DNA of 64,000 bases from assembly GCA_963739975.1 (NCBI GenBank), contig CAVUCK010000005.1, forward strand, positions 372,001 through 436,000, in the 5' to 3' direction. The position numbers and the translations under genes are program-made. The notes under the pieces were generated by a model. The model made no database searches. It was not told the origin of the DNA and saw only the letters and a list, made by a program, of their open reading frames with translations. This document shows positions 1-10,248 of this stretch, piece after piece (within the stretch, counting starts at the first letter, position 1; the number at the start of each line of letters is the position of its first letter). This DNA is from JALZMG01 sp963739975. GTDB taxonomy: Bacteria > Actinomycetota > Acidimicrobiia > Acidimicrobiales > Ilumatobacteraceae.

Positions 1-45
1 GCGTACGTGCCGCAGGGAGCTCGGATGGTCAGGCCGGCCGCGTCC

Positions 46-85
46 GGCCTCGCCAGCGCAGCGAGCTCGCGGAGCGAGCGAGGCC
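46..85. terminator. Palindrome, probable terminator of upstream gene
   Basis: Perfect 8-bp arms at 46-53 and 78-85 enclose a second palindrome, GCGAGCTCGC, at 61-70. It lies just before the first gene of the window and has no T-tract, as is usual for hairpin terminators in high-GC actinobacteria. The gene it would terminate lies outside the window. Confidence 0.45.
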
Positions 86-122
86 ATCAGGGACGGAACT
101 CGCGGGCCGCCGGCACTCCGTA

Positions 123-860
123 GTGTGGATGGCCGTGCAGGTGGACGTGACGCGGACCGCACTTCGCGACGCCGGGCGGCCGATCGACGTCCCCGTCGCG
201 ATGCTGGCCTGGCTCGGCGCGTTCGTGCTCGGGCAGCTGGCCTCGGTCGCCGTGATCGGGCTGTCGGGCGCCGATGACATCGACGACGTCCCGATCCCGA
301 CGCTGTTCCTCGCCCTGGCCCTCACGTGGGCCGCCTACCTCGCCGCCCTGCTGTGGGCCTCGCGCCGCTCCGGGACCGGCAACCCCGTCGAGGACTACCG
401 CGTCCGGTTTCGAATCGGAGACCTGATCGGGGCGCCGATCGGCGTCCTCACCCAGCTCGTCGTGATCCCCATCGTCTACCTCCCGCTCTCGCGCATCTGG
501 CCGGCGACGTTCTCCGAGGACGAACTGGCTGACAACGCCGAGCGCCTCGTCGATCGAGCCGGCGGAGCGGCGGTGGTCCTGCTCGTGCTGATGGTCTGCG
601 TCGGCGCGCCGATCGTCGAGGAGCTCGTCTACCGCGGGCTGCTGCAGGGGTCGTTCGCCGCCCGCGTCGACGGTGCCGTCGCCGTGCTGATCGCATCGGC
701 CTGGTTCGCCCTCATCCACTTCCGCCCGGTCGAGTACCCCGGCCTGTTCACGTTCGGTCTGGTGGCCGGCGCCTGCTTCCTGGTGACCGGGCGGCTCGGC
801 ACCGCGGTGGTGACCCACGTGGCGTTCAACGTGACCGGCCTCCTCCTCGCTCTCGGTTGA
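123..860 (+). CDS. CPBP family intramembrane metalloprotease
   Basis: Predicted membrane metalloprotease of the CPBP (CAAX protease/bacteriocin-processing, Abi) family. The 245-residue product has several hydrophobic segments. It carries family motif 1 as EELVYRG with the glutamate pair at 166-167, a motif 2 histidine at H199 (ALIHF), and motif 3 THVAFN with H232 and N236, so the metal-binding set looks complete. Family members cleave prenylated proteins or leader peptides within the membrane; the substrate here is unknown. The frame can start at GTG 123 or ATG 129 and nothing upstream decides between them. The next gene is co-directional, 51 bases downstream. Confidence 0.85.
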   Translation: MWMAVQVDVTRTALRDAGRPIDVPVAMLAWLGAFVLGQLASVAVIGLSGADDIDDVPIPTLFLALALTWAAYLAALLWASRRSGTGNPVEDYRVRFRIGDLIGAPIGVLTQLVVIPIVYLPLSRIWPATFSEDELADNAERLVDRAGGAAVVLLVLMVCVGAPIVEELVYRGLLQGSFAARVDGAVAVLIASAWFALIHFRPVEYPGLFTFGLVAGACFLVTGRLGTAVVTHVAFNVTGLLLALG

Positions 861-911
861 GCTTCCCTGACGGCGAACGCCCCTGCTGCCCTGGCATGAT
901 CTGTCGTCGCG

Positions 912-3674
912 ATGGATGAGCAGCTCGATCCAGCGGACCGCCGGGCCGACTCGGGTTCCGTCGCGCTGATCGACGAACGCGCCCCGGTCGAGTCGCCGGT
1001 CCGTCGCCCCGTCGAGGTCCCGGTCGACGACGACTCGCCCGCCGCCTCGGCACCAGCGCCGCAGGCGATGCCCTGGTTCGTCCGGGCCGGCCGGCGGGTC
1101 GTGCGCCGCCCCGAACGATGGATCCGCCGCCCGTGGCCGCCGCGCCGGATCGTGCAGGTCACGGTCACCACCCTCACGCTGTTCATCACGACGGTGATCA
1201 TGATGAACGTCGTCCACTTCAACCCGATCAACGCGTCGGCGGACCTCATCTTCGACCCGACGACGCCGACCGGTGGCGACATGGGCGCCCACGTCTGGGG
1301 TCCGGCCTACCTGCGCGACCAGCTCCTGCCGAACTTCCAGCTGTCGGGCTGGAGCATGGACTGGTACGCCGGCATGCCCGTCTACCGCTTCTACATGGTC
1401 GTTCCGGCACTGGCGATCGCCGCCCTCGACACGGTGTTCGCCTACGGCGTGGCGTTCAAGCTGGTCGCGATCTCGGGGCTGGTGACGTTGCCGCTGTGCT
1501 GCTGGGCGTTCGGCCGGCTGGCCAACTTCCGGTACCCGCTGCCCGAGCTGTTCGCCTTCGCCGGGATGACGCTCGCGCTCGACGAGAGCTTCAGCATCTA
1601 CGGCGGCAACCTCAAGTCGACGATGGCCGGCGAGTTCTCGTTCTCGATCGCCCTCTCCCTGATGATCCTCGGCTTCGGTCTGCTGGCGCGCGGCATGCAG
1701 ACCGGCAAGTACCGCAGCTGGGCGGCCATCGTGCTGGCGCTCGCCGCGGTGTGCCACGGCATCGTGCTGATCTACACCGCCCTCGGGGCGCTGGTCATCG
1801 TGCTGATCAACTCCGACACGGGCAAGCGCCTGCGCTACGGCCTGACCGTCGGGTTGGGCACGGTGCTGCTCTCGGCGTTCTGGGTCGGGCCGTTCCTGCT
1901 CAACCACGAGTACATGACGGACATGAAGTACGGGGGCCGGCCGGAGGGCGCCGAGGACTCGTTCTACGACATGTTCTTCCCGCTCACGCCGCCCCTCGAC
2001 ATCCTCATCACGTCCCTGGCGATCATCGGCTTCGTGGCCTGCGTCGCCCGCCGACACCTCAACGGCACCGCGCTCGGGATCATGGGGCTGCTCACCCTTG
2101 CCGCCGTCTACGCCACGCGCGAGAGCCTGCCGATCATCGGGTTGCTGTGGAACCCCCGACTGCTGCCGTTCCTCTACTTCATCCGCTACCTGCTGATGAT
2201 GATCGGGATCGTGGAGGTGGCCGGCCTGTTGGCCAACCTCTGGCGCGACGGCTCCCCGCGACGGCTCCTCGGCTGGGTCGGTGGCTCGGCGACGGCCGGC
2301 GTCGTCGGCATCTCGGTGCTCGTCGTGCTCGGGTTCATGTACGAGGTGCTGCCCGGCGACGGCAAGACGACCGAGAACGGCAAGTCCGTCTACTCCTGGG
2401 GGCCGTTCCGCAAGACGCCCGACGGGGCCGATGCCCAGGGCGACGGCTGGTCCCGTTACAACTTCATGGGGTACGAGGGGCGGACGTACTACCCCGAGTA
2501 CCACGACGTGGTGCAGACGATGGCCGAGATCGGTCGGACCAACGGCTGCGGCAGGGCCACGTGGGAGAACAACGAGGACAACGGCCAATACGGCACGACG
2601 ATGGCGCTGATGCTGCTGCCGCACTGGACCGACGGCTGCATCGCGTCGATGGAGGGGCTGTTCTTCGAAGCCTCCGGCACGACGCCCTACCACTTCCTGA
2701 CCACCGCTGCGATGTCCGAGCAGAGCTCCAACCCCGTGCGCGAGCTGCGCTACGTCGACAACGACGCCACGGTCGGCGTGCGCCACCTGCAGGACCTCGG
2801 CGTGCGGTACACGATGGTCCGCACCGACGAAGCCAAGCGAGAGGCGGGGGCCCACCCCGAGCTGGAGCTGCTGGCCACCAGCGGGCCCTGGGAGATCTAC
2901 CAGGTCGCCGAGTCCGACATCGTCGTCCCGCTCGACGTCCAACCGGTCGTCGTGAACGGGCGCGACGGCGACCAGCGCGAGCGCAACCTGGAGCTCGGCA
3001 CGAGCTGGTTCCAGCACCCGGACGAGTGGGCGGCGCGGCCGGCCGACGACGGTCCGCCGGAGTGGCAGCGCATCGACGTCGTGGTCGACGAGAGCCGCCT
3101 CGTCCCGGAGATCCGACCGGCCGGCGCGGAGCCGGACACCAGGGGTGAGCAGGTCGACATCGTGGTGCCGCAGCAGCCCATCGACGCCGTGGCGTTGCCG
3201 GAGGTCGCCGTCAGCGACGTGCAGATGGGGGAGCAAGAGCTCTCGTTCCGGGTCGACCAGATCGGCGTGCCCGTCCTCGTCAAGGTCAGCTACTTCCCGA
3301 ACTGGGACGTCGAAGGCGCCGACGGCCCGTACCGCATCGCGCCCAACCTGATGGTCGTCGTGCCCACGCAGGAAGACGTCCGCCTGCACTACGGGCGCTC
3401 GACCTCCGACTACTTCTTCTACGCCTTGACGATCGTCGGGATCGGCATGTTGATCCTCCTTCGGCGCAGGGGTGACGTCCGCTTCGCCGACGCCGTACCG
3501 GCCGGGGCGCCCGCCGCCGAGGTCGACGATGTCGTCGATGACGGTCGGCCGCTCGATGAGCTCCCGCCGCCGCGCTGGTCCGACGACGATGTCCCGCCCG
3601 ACGACGGGCTGGAATCCCCGGCGCCTGCGGAGCAACCGACCGACGCCGGGCACGGTCGCGCCGAACCGCAGTAG
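912..3674 (+). CDS. Large multi-span membrane protein, PTPS-related domain (GT-C-like)
   Basis: A 920-residue protein with a charged, cytoplasmic-looking N-terminus of about 85 residues and many hydrophobic helices between roughly 90 and 480. A long hydrophilic domain follows, then one more membrane helix near 840 and an acidic, proline-rich tail. The conserved stretch GGDMGAHVWGP and the following luminal loop resemble the '6-pyruvoyl-tetrahydropterin synthase related' membrane domain, which has the fold style of GT-C glycosyltransferases using polyprenyl-linked sugars. A role in cell-envelope polysaccharide assembly is inference. The phosphomannomutase gene starts 13 bases downstream, which suggests an operon feeding sugar precursors to this enzyme. 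No substrate can be read from the sequence. Confidence 0.7.
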   Translation: MDEQLDPADRRADSGSVALIDERAPVESPVRRPVEVPVDDDSPAASAPAPQAMPWFVRAGRRVVRRPERWIRRPWPPRRIVQVTVTTLTLFITTVIMMNVVHFNPINASADLIFDPTTPTGGDMGAHVWGPAYLRDQLLPNFQLSGWSMDWYAGMPVYRFYMVVPALAIAALDTVFAYGVAFKLVAISGLVTLPLCCWAFGRLANFRYPLPELFAFAGMTLALDESFSIYGGNLKSTMAGEFSFSIALSLMILGFGLLARGMQTGKYRSWAAIVLALAAVCHGIVLIYTALGALVIVLINSDTGKRLRYGLTVGLGTVLLSAFWVGPFLLNHEYMTDMKYGGRPEGAEDSFYDMFFPLTPPLDILITSLAIIGFVACVARRHLNGTALGIMGLLTLAAVYATRESLPIIGLLWNPRLLPFLYFIRYLLMMIGIVEVAGLLANLWRDGSPRRLLGWVGGSATAGVVGISVLVVLGFMYEVLPGDGKTTENGKSVYSWGPFRKTPDGADAQGDGWSRYNFMGYEGRTYYPEYHDVVQTMAEIGRTNGCGRATWENNEDNGQYGTTMALMLLPHWTDGCIASMEGLFFEASGTTPYHFLTTAAMSEQSSNPVRELRYVDNDATVGVRHLQDLGVRYTMVRTDEAKREAGAHPELELLATSGPWEIYQVAESDIVVPLDVQPVVVNGRDGDQRERNLELGTSWFQHPDEWAARPADDGPPEWQRIDVVVDESRLVPEIRPAGAEPDTRGEQVDIVVPQQPIDAVALPEVAVSDVQMGEQELSFRVDQIGVPVLVKVSYFPNWDVEGADGPYRIAPNLMVVVPTQEDVRLHYGRSTSDYFFYALTIVGIGMLILLRRRGDVRFADAVPAGAPAAEVDDVVDDGRPLDELPPPRWSDDDVPPDDGLESPAPAEQPTDAGHGRAEPQ

Positions 3675-3687
3675 CCTCGCCCGACGC

Positions 3688-5040
3688 ATGTCCGCGCTCG
3701 ACGAGATCGTCAAGGCGTACGACATCCGGGGCGTGGTGCCCGACCAGCTCGATGCTCGGGTCGCCCACGCGCTCGGTGTGGCGTTCGCCGAGTTCGCCGC
3801 CGCTCCTCAGGTGCTGGTCGCCCGGGACATGCGCCCGAGCGGTGTGGAGCTGGTCGAGGCCTTCACCGAGGGCGTGCTGCGCCAGGGCGTCGACGTGATC
3901 GACCTGGGGCTGGCCTCGTCGGACCTGCTCTACTTCGCCGCCGGCGAACTCGCCCGGCCGGGGGCGATGTTCACGGCGTCGCACAACCCGGCCGAGTACA
4001 ACGGCGCCAAGCTGTGCCTCGCCGGGGCACGTCCGCTCGGCCTCGGCGCCGGCTTCGACGAGATCAAGCAGCTGATGGCCTCGTGCCTCGACGGCTCGGG
4101 GCCGGCGCCTGCGCCCGCCCGCGGTCGGCGCTCGACCAAGGACCTGCTCGAGCGCTTCGTGGACCACGTCCTGTCCTTCATCGATCCCGAGCAGCTGCGA
4201 CCGATCCGCGTGGTCGCCGACACCGCCAACGGGATGGGCGGTCTCGTCGTCCCCGCCGTGTTCGAGCGGTTGTCGATGGTCGAGCTGGAGGTCATGTACG
4301 GCGAGCTCGACGGCACGTTCCCCAACCACCCCGCCGACCCGCTGCAGCCGGCCAACCAGCGCGACCTGCGGGCCCGCGTCGTCGCCGGGTCCTTCGACGT
4401 CGGCCTGGCCTTCGACGGCGACGCCGACCGCGTGTTCGTCGTCGACGAGTCGGGCAGCGGGCTGTCCGGGTCGACGACGACGGCGATGCTGGCCGTCGGC
4501 GTGCTGCGCGACGACCCCGGCGCCACGATCCTGCACAACCTGATCTGCTCGCGGGCGGTGCCAGAGGTGATCCGGGAGCACGGGGGCGTCCCGGTGCGCA
4601 CCAGGGTGGGGCACTCGTTCATCAAGCAGGAGATGCTGCGCACGGGCGCCGTGTTCGGCGGGGAGCACTCGGCGCACTACTACTTCGCCCGCAACCACCG
4701 CGCCGACAGCGGGTTGATCGCCACCGTGCTCGTGCTGGCCGAGCTGGCGCGAGCCGAGCAGCCGCTGTCGGTGGTCCGCAAGCCGTACGAGCGCTATGTG
4801 GCCAGCGGCGAGATCAACACCCAGGTCGCCGACCCGCAGGCCGTCATCGAGCGGGTCGACCAGCACTACGCCCAGTTCGGCCGGGACCGCCTCGACGGCC
4901 TGTCCGTCGATTGCGGGTCGTGGTGGTTCAACCTGCGCCCGTCGAACACCGAGCCGCTGCTGCGGCTCAACCTGGAGTCCGAGACCGGCGACGAGTGCCA
5001 CGAACGCGTCGCCCAGGTCCTCGGCGTCGTGACCAGCTGA
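3688..5040 (+). CDS. manB: Phosphomannomutase/phosphoglucomutase
   Basis: Interconverts hexose 6-phosphate and 1-phosphate (mannose and/or glucose), feeding GDP-mannose and glycan synthesis in the cytoplasm. The 450-residue protein has all four alpha-D-phosphohexomutase signatures: the phosphoserine loop TASHNP, the magnesium loop FDGDADR, the sugar-recognition motif GEHSAH and the phosphate-binding loop RPSNTEP near the C-terminus. Length is normal. ATG 3688 begins MSALDEIVKAYDIRG, matching the family start, although the frame is open further upstream. In mycobacteria the orthologue pmmA also lies near ahcY (sahH), as it does here. The Trm112-like gene follows after 21 bases. Confidence 0.93.
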   Translation: MSALDEIVKAYDIRGVVPDQLDARVAHALGVAFAEFAAAPQVLVARDMRPSGVELVEAFTEGVLRQGVDVIDLGLASSDLLYFAAGELARPGAMFTASHNPAEYNGAKLCLAGARPLGLGAGFDEIKQLMASCLDGSGPAPAPARGRRSTKDLLERFVDHVLSFIDPEQLRPIRVVADTANGMGGLVVPAVFERLSMVELEVMYGELDGTFPNHPADPLQPANQRDLRARVVAGSFDVGLAFDGDADRVFVVDESGSGLSGSTTTAMLAVGVLRDDPGATILHNLICSRAVPEVIREHGGVPVRTRVGHSFIKQEMLRTGAVFGGEHSAHYYFARNHRADSGLIATVLVLAELARAEQPLSVVRKPYERYVASGEINTQVADPQAVIERVDQHYAQFGRDRLDGLSVDCGSWWFNLRPSNTEPLLRLNLESETGDECHERVAQVLGVVTS

Positions 5041-5061
5041 ACTCGACGACAAGGAGCAACG

Positions 5062-5292
5062 ATGGCCCTCGATCCCGCCCTCCTGGCGATCCTCGCCTGC
5101 CCCGAGGACAAGGGACCGCTCTACTACCTGGCCGATGAGCACCTCCTCTACAACCCGCGGCTGACGCGGGTCTACGACATCGCCGACGACATCCCCGTGA
5201 TGCTGATCGACGAGGCCCGCACCGTCGACGAGACCGAGGCGGCCCGCCTGCAGTCACGCATCGACACCGAGCACATCGACCCGACCTTCTGA
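5062..5292 (+). CDS. Trm112 family protein
   Basis: A 76-residue protein of the Trm112/DUF343 family, small zinc-ribbon-like proteins that activate methyltransferases or act as chaperones. The start LDPALLAILACPEDKGPL is the canonical N-terminal signature with a single CP pair. The usual second cysteine pair is absent, which is common in bacterial members, so zinc binding is doubtful. The end IDEARTVDE is also typical. An AAGGAG ribosome site lies seven bases before ATG 5062. It sits between phosphomannomutase and ahcY; the partner methyltransferase, if any, is unknown. Confidence 0.85.
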   Translation: MALDPALLAILACPEDKGPLYYLADEHLLYNPRLTRVYDIADDIPVMLIDEARTVDETEAARLQSRIDTEHIDPTF

Positions 5293-5320
5293 CCACCCGA
5301 GGGCTTCCGCAGGTCCTAAG

Positions 5321-5406
5321 CATCCGAGGGTTTCAGCGCACCGGAGGGGCTGCGGCCCGGACGGGGCCCCGCGCCAAACCCTCCGGTGCCTCGAAACCCT
5401 CCGATG
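5321..5406. repeat. Intergenic palindrome, family B copy 1
   Basis: Imperfect inverted repeat with 28-bp arms at 5321-5348 and 5379-5406 (24 of 28 positions pair). The core reads CCGAGGGTTTC and GCACCGGAGGG. The 30-base centre is itself GC-rich and self-complementary. A second member of the family is at 32391-32477. It lies between the Trm112 gene and ahcY, where it could terminate transcription or serve as a mobile palindromic repeat. Confidence 0.7.
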
Positions 5407-5525
5407 GATGGGCCGGGCGGGGGTAGGGTGATCAGCCGCGACGGGCTGACCCGATCGGTGCCAGCAGGCCCCGGCCCGCCTCCAGAACCAGCGCCCGGAT
5501 CGGGCGCCACCTCCAGGAGACACTG

Positions 5526-6974
<1,449 letters not shown>

Positions 6975-6987
<13 letters not shown>

Positions 6988-7604
6988 GGGGCCGGCGGCC
7001 CCGCAGCCAGACTGCGATCCCTGTCCATCTCGAGCATCGGGAGGAAGAGGTGGACCAAGGGGCCGATGCCGAGGGCGAACACCGCCGTGCCGACGCCGAT
7101 CGACCCGCCGAGCAGCACCCCGGCCACGAGCACGACGATCTCGATCAGCGTGCGGGCCAGGCGGATCGACACACCGCGCCTGGCGATGCCGGTCATCAGG
7201 CCGTCCCGAGGCCCGGCGCCCAGCCCGGCACCGATGTAGATGCCGGTGCCCAGCCCGAACAGCACCACGCCTCCGATCATGAACGCTGCCTGCACGGCGA
7301 CGTGGTCCGGCATGGGGAGGCGCGGGTCGAGCACGTCGACCGACACGCCGATGAGCACGGCGTTGAGGATCGTCCCGATCCCTGGGCGCACGCGCAGTGG
7401 GATCCACACCAGCAGCAAGGCCAGGCCGACGATGACGATGACGGTGCCGATCGGGATGCCGGTGCGGTCGCTGACGCCCTGGTGGAACACGTCCCAGGGC
7501 GCCAGCCCGAGATCGCCGTGGATGATCAACGTCAGCCCGGTCCCGCAGATCAACAGGCCGATCACACAGCGCACCAGGCGCTCGATCGGTCGGTCGCGGG
7601 GCAC
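6975..7604 (-). CDS. YczE/YyaS/YitT-like membrane protein
   Basis: A 209-residue integral membrane protein with about five hydrophobic segments. The glycine-rich pattern LGLAPWDVFHQG near the N-terminus and GLGAGPRDGLMTGI in the second half are typical of the YczE/YyaS family (COG2364, related to YitT), uncharacterised transporter-like proteins. The GTG at 7604 was chosen because it lies 11 bases after the stop of the upstream kinase-like gene and directly precedes the conserved start PRDRPIERLVRC. Its stop codon lies inside the last codons of ahcY on the other strand, a 13-base tail-to-tail overlap. Function unknown. Confidence 0.75.
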
Positions 7605-7615
7605 GACACCCGACG

Positions 7616-8632
7616 CTACGGGACGGCAACCAGCAGGGCGCGGGGGAGTTTGGTGATCCGCAGCTCGGCGCCGCCGTCGATGGTCTCGCCGTCGACGGCC
7701 AGGCGGAGTGGGCCGTCGAGCGAGCGCACGTCGAGGGACTCGACGGACAGCTCCCGGTAGAAGGGGCAGTGGCGCAGGCGGCCGACCAGCACGTCGAGGA
7801 CGAGCCGAGCCCGGGCGCCCGTGCGACCGCCCAGCACCAGGCGGACGTCGAGACGTCCGTCGTCCAACCGTTCCCGCCACGACGGTCCGAAGCCGTCCGG
7901 CGCGTAGCGACAGTTGCCGATCCACCCCAGCCAGGCGACGGTCGGCCGCCCGTCGACCTCGAGGTGCAGCGACTGCATGCGCGGCAGCTGGGTCGCCAGT
8001 GCCACCACCAGCGCCAGCCACTTGCCGAGGCGTGGCTCGAGCCGTTCTCGAGCGTCGACGATCTGGGTGTACCCCCCGAACGACAACGTGTTCACGAACG
8101 TCCGCCGGGTCGCGCTGGTCGCGACGACACCGAGGTCGATGCGCGTCGCCGTCCCGTTGCGGACCGCCTCGATGGCGTCGGCCGGATCGTCCAGGCCGAG
8201 GTCGCGGGCGAGGTGGTTGAAGGTCCCGGCCGGCACGGCGACGAGCACGGCGTCTCGTTCGAGGGCGACCGCGGCCGCTGCGCTGAGCGTGCCGTCGCCT
8301 CCGGCGGCGCCCACGACTCGAGCGTCGCTGTCGGCCAGGATCGTTTGCAGATCGTCGTCCTCGCCGACGCGGATGATGTGGGCCGCCGGGAGCCCGGCGC
8401 GCAGCTCGTCCGTTGGATCGTCGGTCCATGCCGGCCCCGAGCTGGGGTTGACGGTGATCAGCACGCCCGCGCCGTCCGGCGACGGTCGCTGCTGCGGATC
8501 GTGGACCGGATGCGGGCGGGCCGTCGGCGCCTCGTCGGGCCGGGGCGGCAGCACGACCCTCCGCAGCCACCACGCCATCGAGCCGAGCGCACCGACACCT
8601 GCGACGACGACGGGCAGCAGGCGACGACGCAC
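7616..8632 (-). CDS. Diacylglycerol/lipid kinase family protein
   Basis: A 338-residue protein with an N-terminal hydrophobic segment (LLPVVVAGVGALGSMAWWL) and a diacylglycerol kinase catalytic domain of the DgkB/YegS type. The nucleotide-binding motif GGDGT is present (VGAAGGDGTLSAAA), followed by PAGTFNHLARDLG, the usual second signature. The C-terminal lobe includes the phosphoacceptor-side beta-sandwich ending DGETIDGG. It probably phosphorylates a membrane lipid using ATP, but the lipid is not predictable. GTG 8632 starts 12 bases after the LLM gene stops, so the three minus-strand genes here are likely one transcript. Confidence 0.82.
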   Translation of the reverse strand: MRRRLLPVVVAGVGALGSMAWWLRRVVLPPRPDEAPTARPHPVHDPQQRPSPDGAGVLITVNPSSGPAWTDDPTDELRAGLPAAHIIRVGEDDDLQTILADSDARVVGAAGGDGTLSAAAAVALERDAVLVAVPAGTFNHLARDLGLDDPADAIEAVRNGTATRIDLGVVATSATRRTFVNTLSFGGYTQIVDARERLEPRLGKWLALVVALATQLPRMQSLHLEVDGRPTVAWLGWIGNCRYAPDGFGPSWRERLDDGRLDVRLVLGGRTGARARLVLDVLVGRLRHCPFYRELSVESLDVRSLDGPLRLAVDGETIDGGAELRITKLPRALLVAVP

Positions 8633-8643
8633 GGCCGGCGAAC

Positions 8644-10095
8644 CTATCGGTCGGCGAAGGCGGCGATCACGGGCGCGAACGCGTCGAGCTGGTCGGGGGT
8701 CCCGTCGAGGTGCACCGCCACGATCGCCTCGTCGACGCCGGCCTCCGCCCAGCCCCGGTACCGACCGACGTGCTCCTCGACCGTCGCCACGACGGGCGCG
8801 TAGCGCTCCATGGCGGCGGCCGACCCGCCGAGGACGGCGGCCTCGGACAGGTTCGTCACGCGCACCGTCGCCGGGTCGCGGTCCTCGGCGGCGCAGTGGT
8901 CGTGCAGCACGGCGACCTTGCGCGCCACGGTCGCCGGGTCGCCGAACAGGTTGCAGGCATCGGCATGGCGGGCGACCAGGCGCAGGGTGCGGCGCTCGCC
9001 GGAGCCACCGACCAGCATCGGGACGCGTTCCTGCAGCGGCCGCGGGTAGCACGTCGCTGCCGGCACGGCGGTCCGCCGGCCGTCGAACGGCGGGGATCCG
9101 GGACCCCACATCAGCGGTAGCAGCTCCAGCGCGTCCTCCAGCAGGTCGTAGCGCTCGGCGAGCGGCGGGAAGCGCCACCCGTAGAGCTGGTGCTCGCGCT
9201 CGAACCACGCCGTCCCGAGCCCGCAGAAGGCCCGCCCGCCGGACAGGACGTCCAGGGTCGCCGTGATCTTGGCCACATGGGCGACGTTGCGGTACGTGAT
9301 CCCGGTGACCAGCGCACCGAGGCGTGCCGTGGTCGTCGCCGCAGCCAGGTAGCCGAGCGTGGCCGTGCTCTCCAGCAGGTCCTCCCACTCGCGCCCGACG
9401 GACGGGATCTGGACGAAGTGATCCATCACCGAGATCGACGAGAAGCCGACCTCCTCGGCCCGGCGGGCGATCGCCGCCAAGCGCGCCGCCGTCTCCCCGG
9501 GCGCGCCGGGCCAGGTGAACGAACCGATCTGCAGCCCGAAGGTCAGGGCCATGGGATCCTCCTCCTGCCGACGGGCGGCTGTGGGGGCGGCGAACAGGGC
9601 CGCCGGTACGACGACGACGGGTTCGTCGCCGGCCCGGTGCACGCCGGCGAACCCCTCGCCGGCGTCGATCGCTCGGATCGCGACCGCCATGGAGCGCAGC
9701 TGCGACGTGATCAACGCCGACGGCACGGCGTCGGGGCGGGCCCGGTTGCGGGCCCGGCACTCCCGTTCGGGCGTCTCGACCAGCACGGCGTGGCTCGGGA
9801 TGCCGGCCGCGTCGGCGAGCCGCCGGAACCGCTGGCGGACGTCGCCGTCGAGCGACGTGGAGTCGATGACGGTGAGCAGGCCCCTGGCCAGGCGCTTGGT
9901 GACGACGAGGTCCAGCACCTCGAGGGCATCGGCGCTGGCCCGCAGGTCGTGGCGGTGGGTCCCGACGGTCGCCCGCAGGTCGTCCCACGACACGATCGAG
10001 TTGGCGGCGAACCAGCGGTGCGCCCACGTCGACTTGCCCGAGCCGGCGGGACCGACGAGCACCACGAGGCACGGATCAGGCAGCCGGATCGTCAC
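8644..10095 (-). CDS. Fusion: polynucleotide-kinase-like ATPase domain + LLM-class oxidoreductase
   Basis: One uninterrupted frame of 483 residues. Residues 1 to about 180 are a P-loop kinase of the T4 PNK type: Walker A GPAGSGKST at about 11-19, then IDSTS and a C-terminal basic 'lid' with several arginines. After a linker of about ten residues, a complete LLM-class flavin oxidoreductase begins at MALTFGLQIGSF and runs about 300 residues to VIAAFADR. It resembles F420-dependent members. An AGGAGG ribosome site sits just before this internal ATG (9552), so the LLM part may also be made alone. GTG 10095 is the chosen start. The function of the combination is not known. Confidence 0.7.
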   Translation of the reverse strand: MTIRLPDPCLVVLVGPAGSGKSTWAHRWFAANSIVSWDDLRATVGTHRHDLRASADALEVLDLVVTKRLARGLLTVIDSTSLDGDVRQRFRRLADAAGIPSHAVLVETPERECRARNRARPDAVPSALITSQLRSMAVAIRAIDAGEGFAGVHRAGDEPVVVVPAALFAAPTAARRQEEDPMALTFGLQIGSFTWPGAPGETAARLAAIARRAEEVGFSSISVMDHFVQIPSVGREWEDLLESTATLGYLAAATTTARLGALVTGITYRNVAHVAKITATLDVLSGGRAFCGLGTAWFEREHQLYGWRFPPLAERYDLLEDALELLPLMWGPGSPPFDGRRTAVPAATCYPRPLQERVPMLVGGSGERRTLRLVARHADACNLFGDPATVARKVAVLHDHCAAEDRDPATVRVTNLSEAAVLGGSAAAMERYAPVVATVEEHVGRYRGWAEAGVDEAIVAVHLDGTPDQLDAFAPVIAAFADR

Positions 10096-10114
10096 GTCGA
10101 CGGCTCCGATCCAG

Positions 10115-10220
10115 CCACCCACCCAACCGTTGTCGCACCCACCCAACCGTTGTCCCACCCACCCACCCAACCGTGGTCGCACCCACCCACCCAACCGTGG
10201 TCGCACCCACCCACCCAACC
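10115..10220. repeat. Tandem repeat in divergent promoter region
   Basis: About five head-to-tail copies of a 19-25 base unit ending CCACCCAACCGT(T/G)GTCG, the units differing by the number of CCCA steps. It fills the space between the PNK/LLM fusion (minus) and comF (plus). The minus strand is a run of GGGT blocks that could form G-quadruplexes. Read in the comF frame it encodes a PTQPWSHP-type repeat, but that reading is probably not translated. Confidence 0.85.
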
Positions 10221-10248
10221 CATGACACCCCTTCATCATGATCGAGGC

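Noticed and set aside
87..3725. 1212-residue minus-strand open frame
   Set aside because: Antisense to the CPBP and large membrane protein genes; its product is a His/Asp/Arg-rich mirror of codon bias with no domain.
5293..5525. SAH riboswitch upstream of ahcY
   Set aside because: The space is mainly the family B palindrome; I could not fit the SAH riboswitch consensus.
10115..10220. CRISPR array
   Set aside because: Units are contiguous without unique spacers and no cas gene is nearby; simple tandem repeat.
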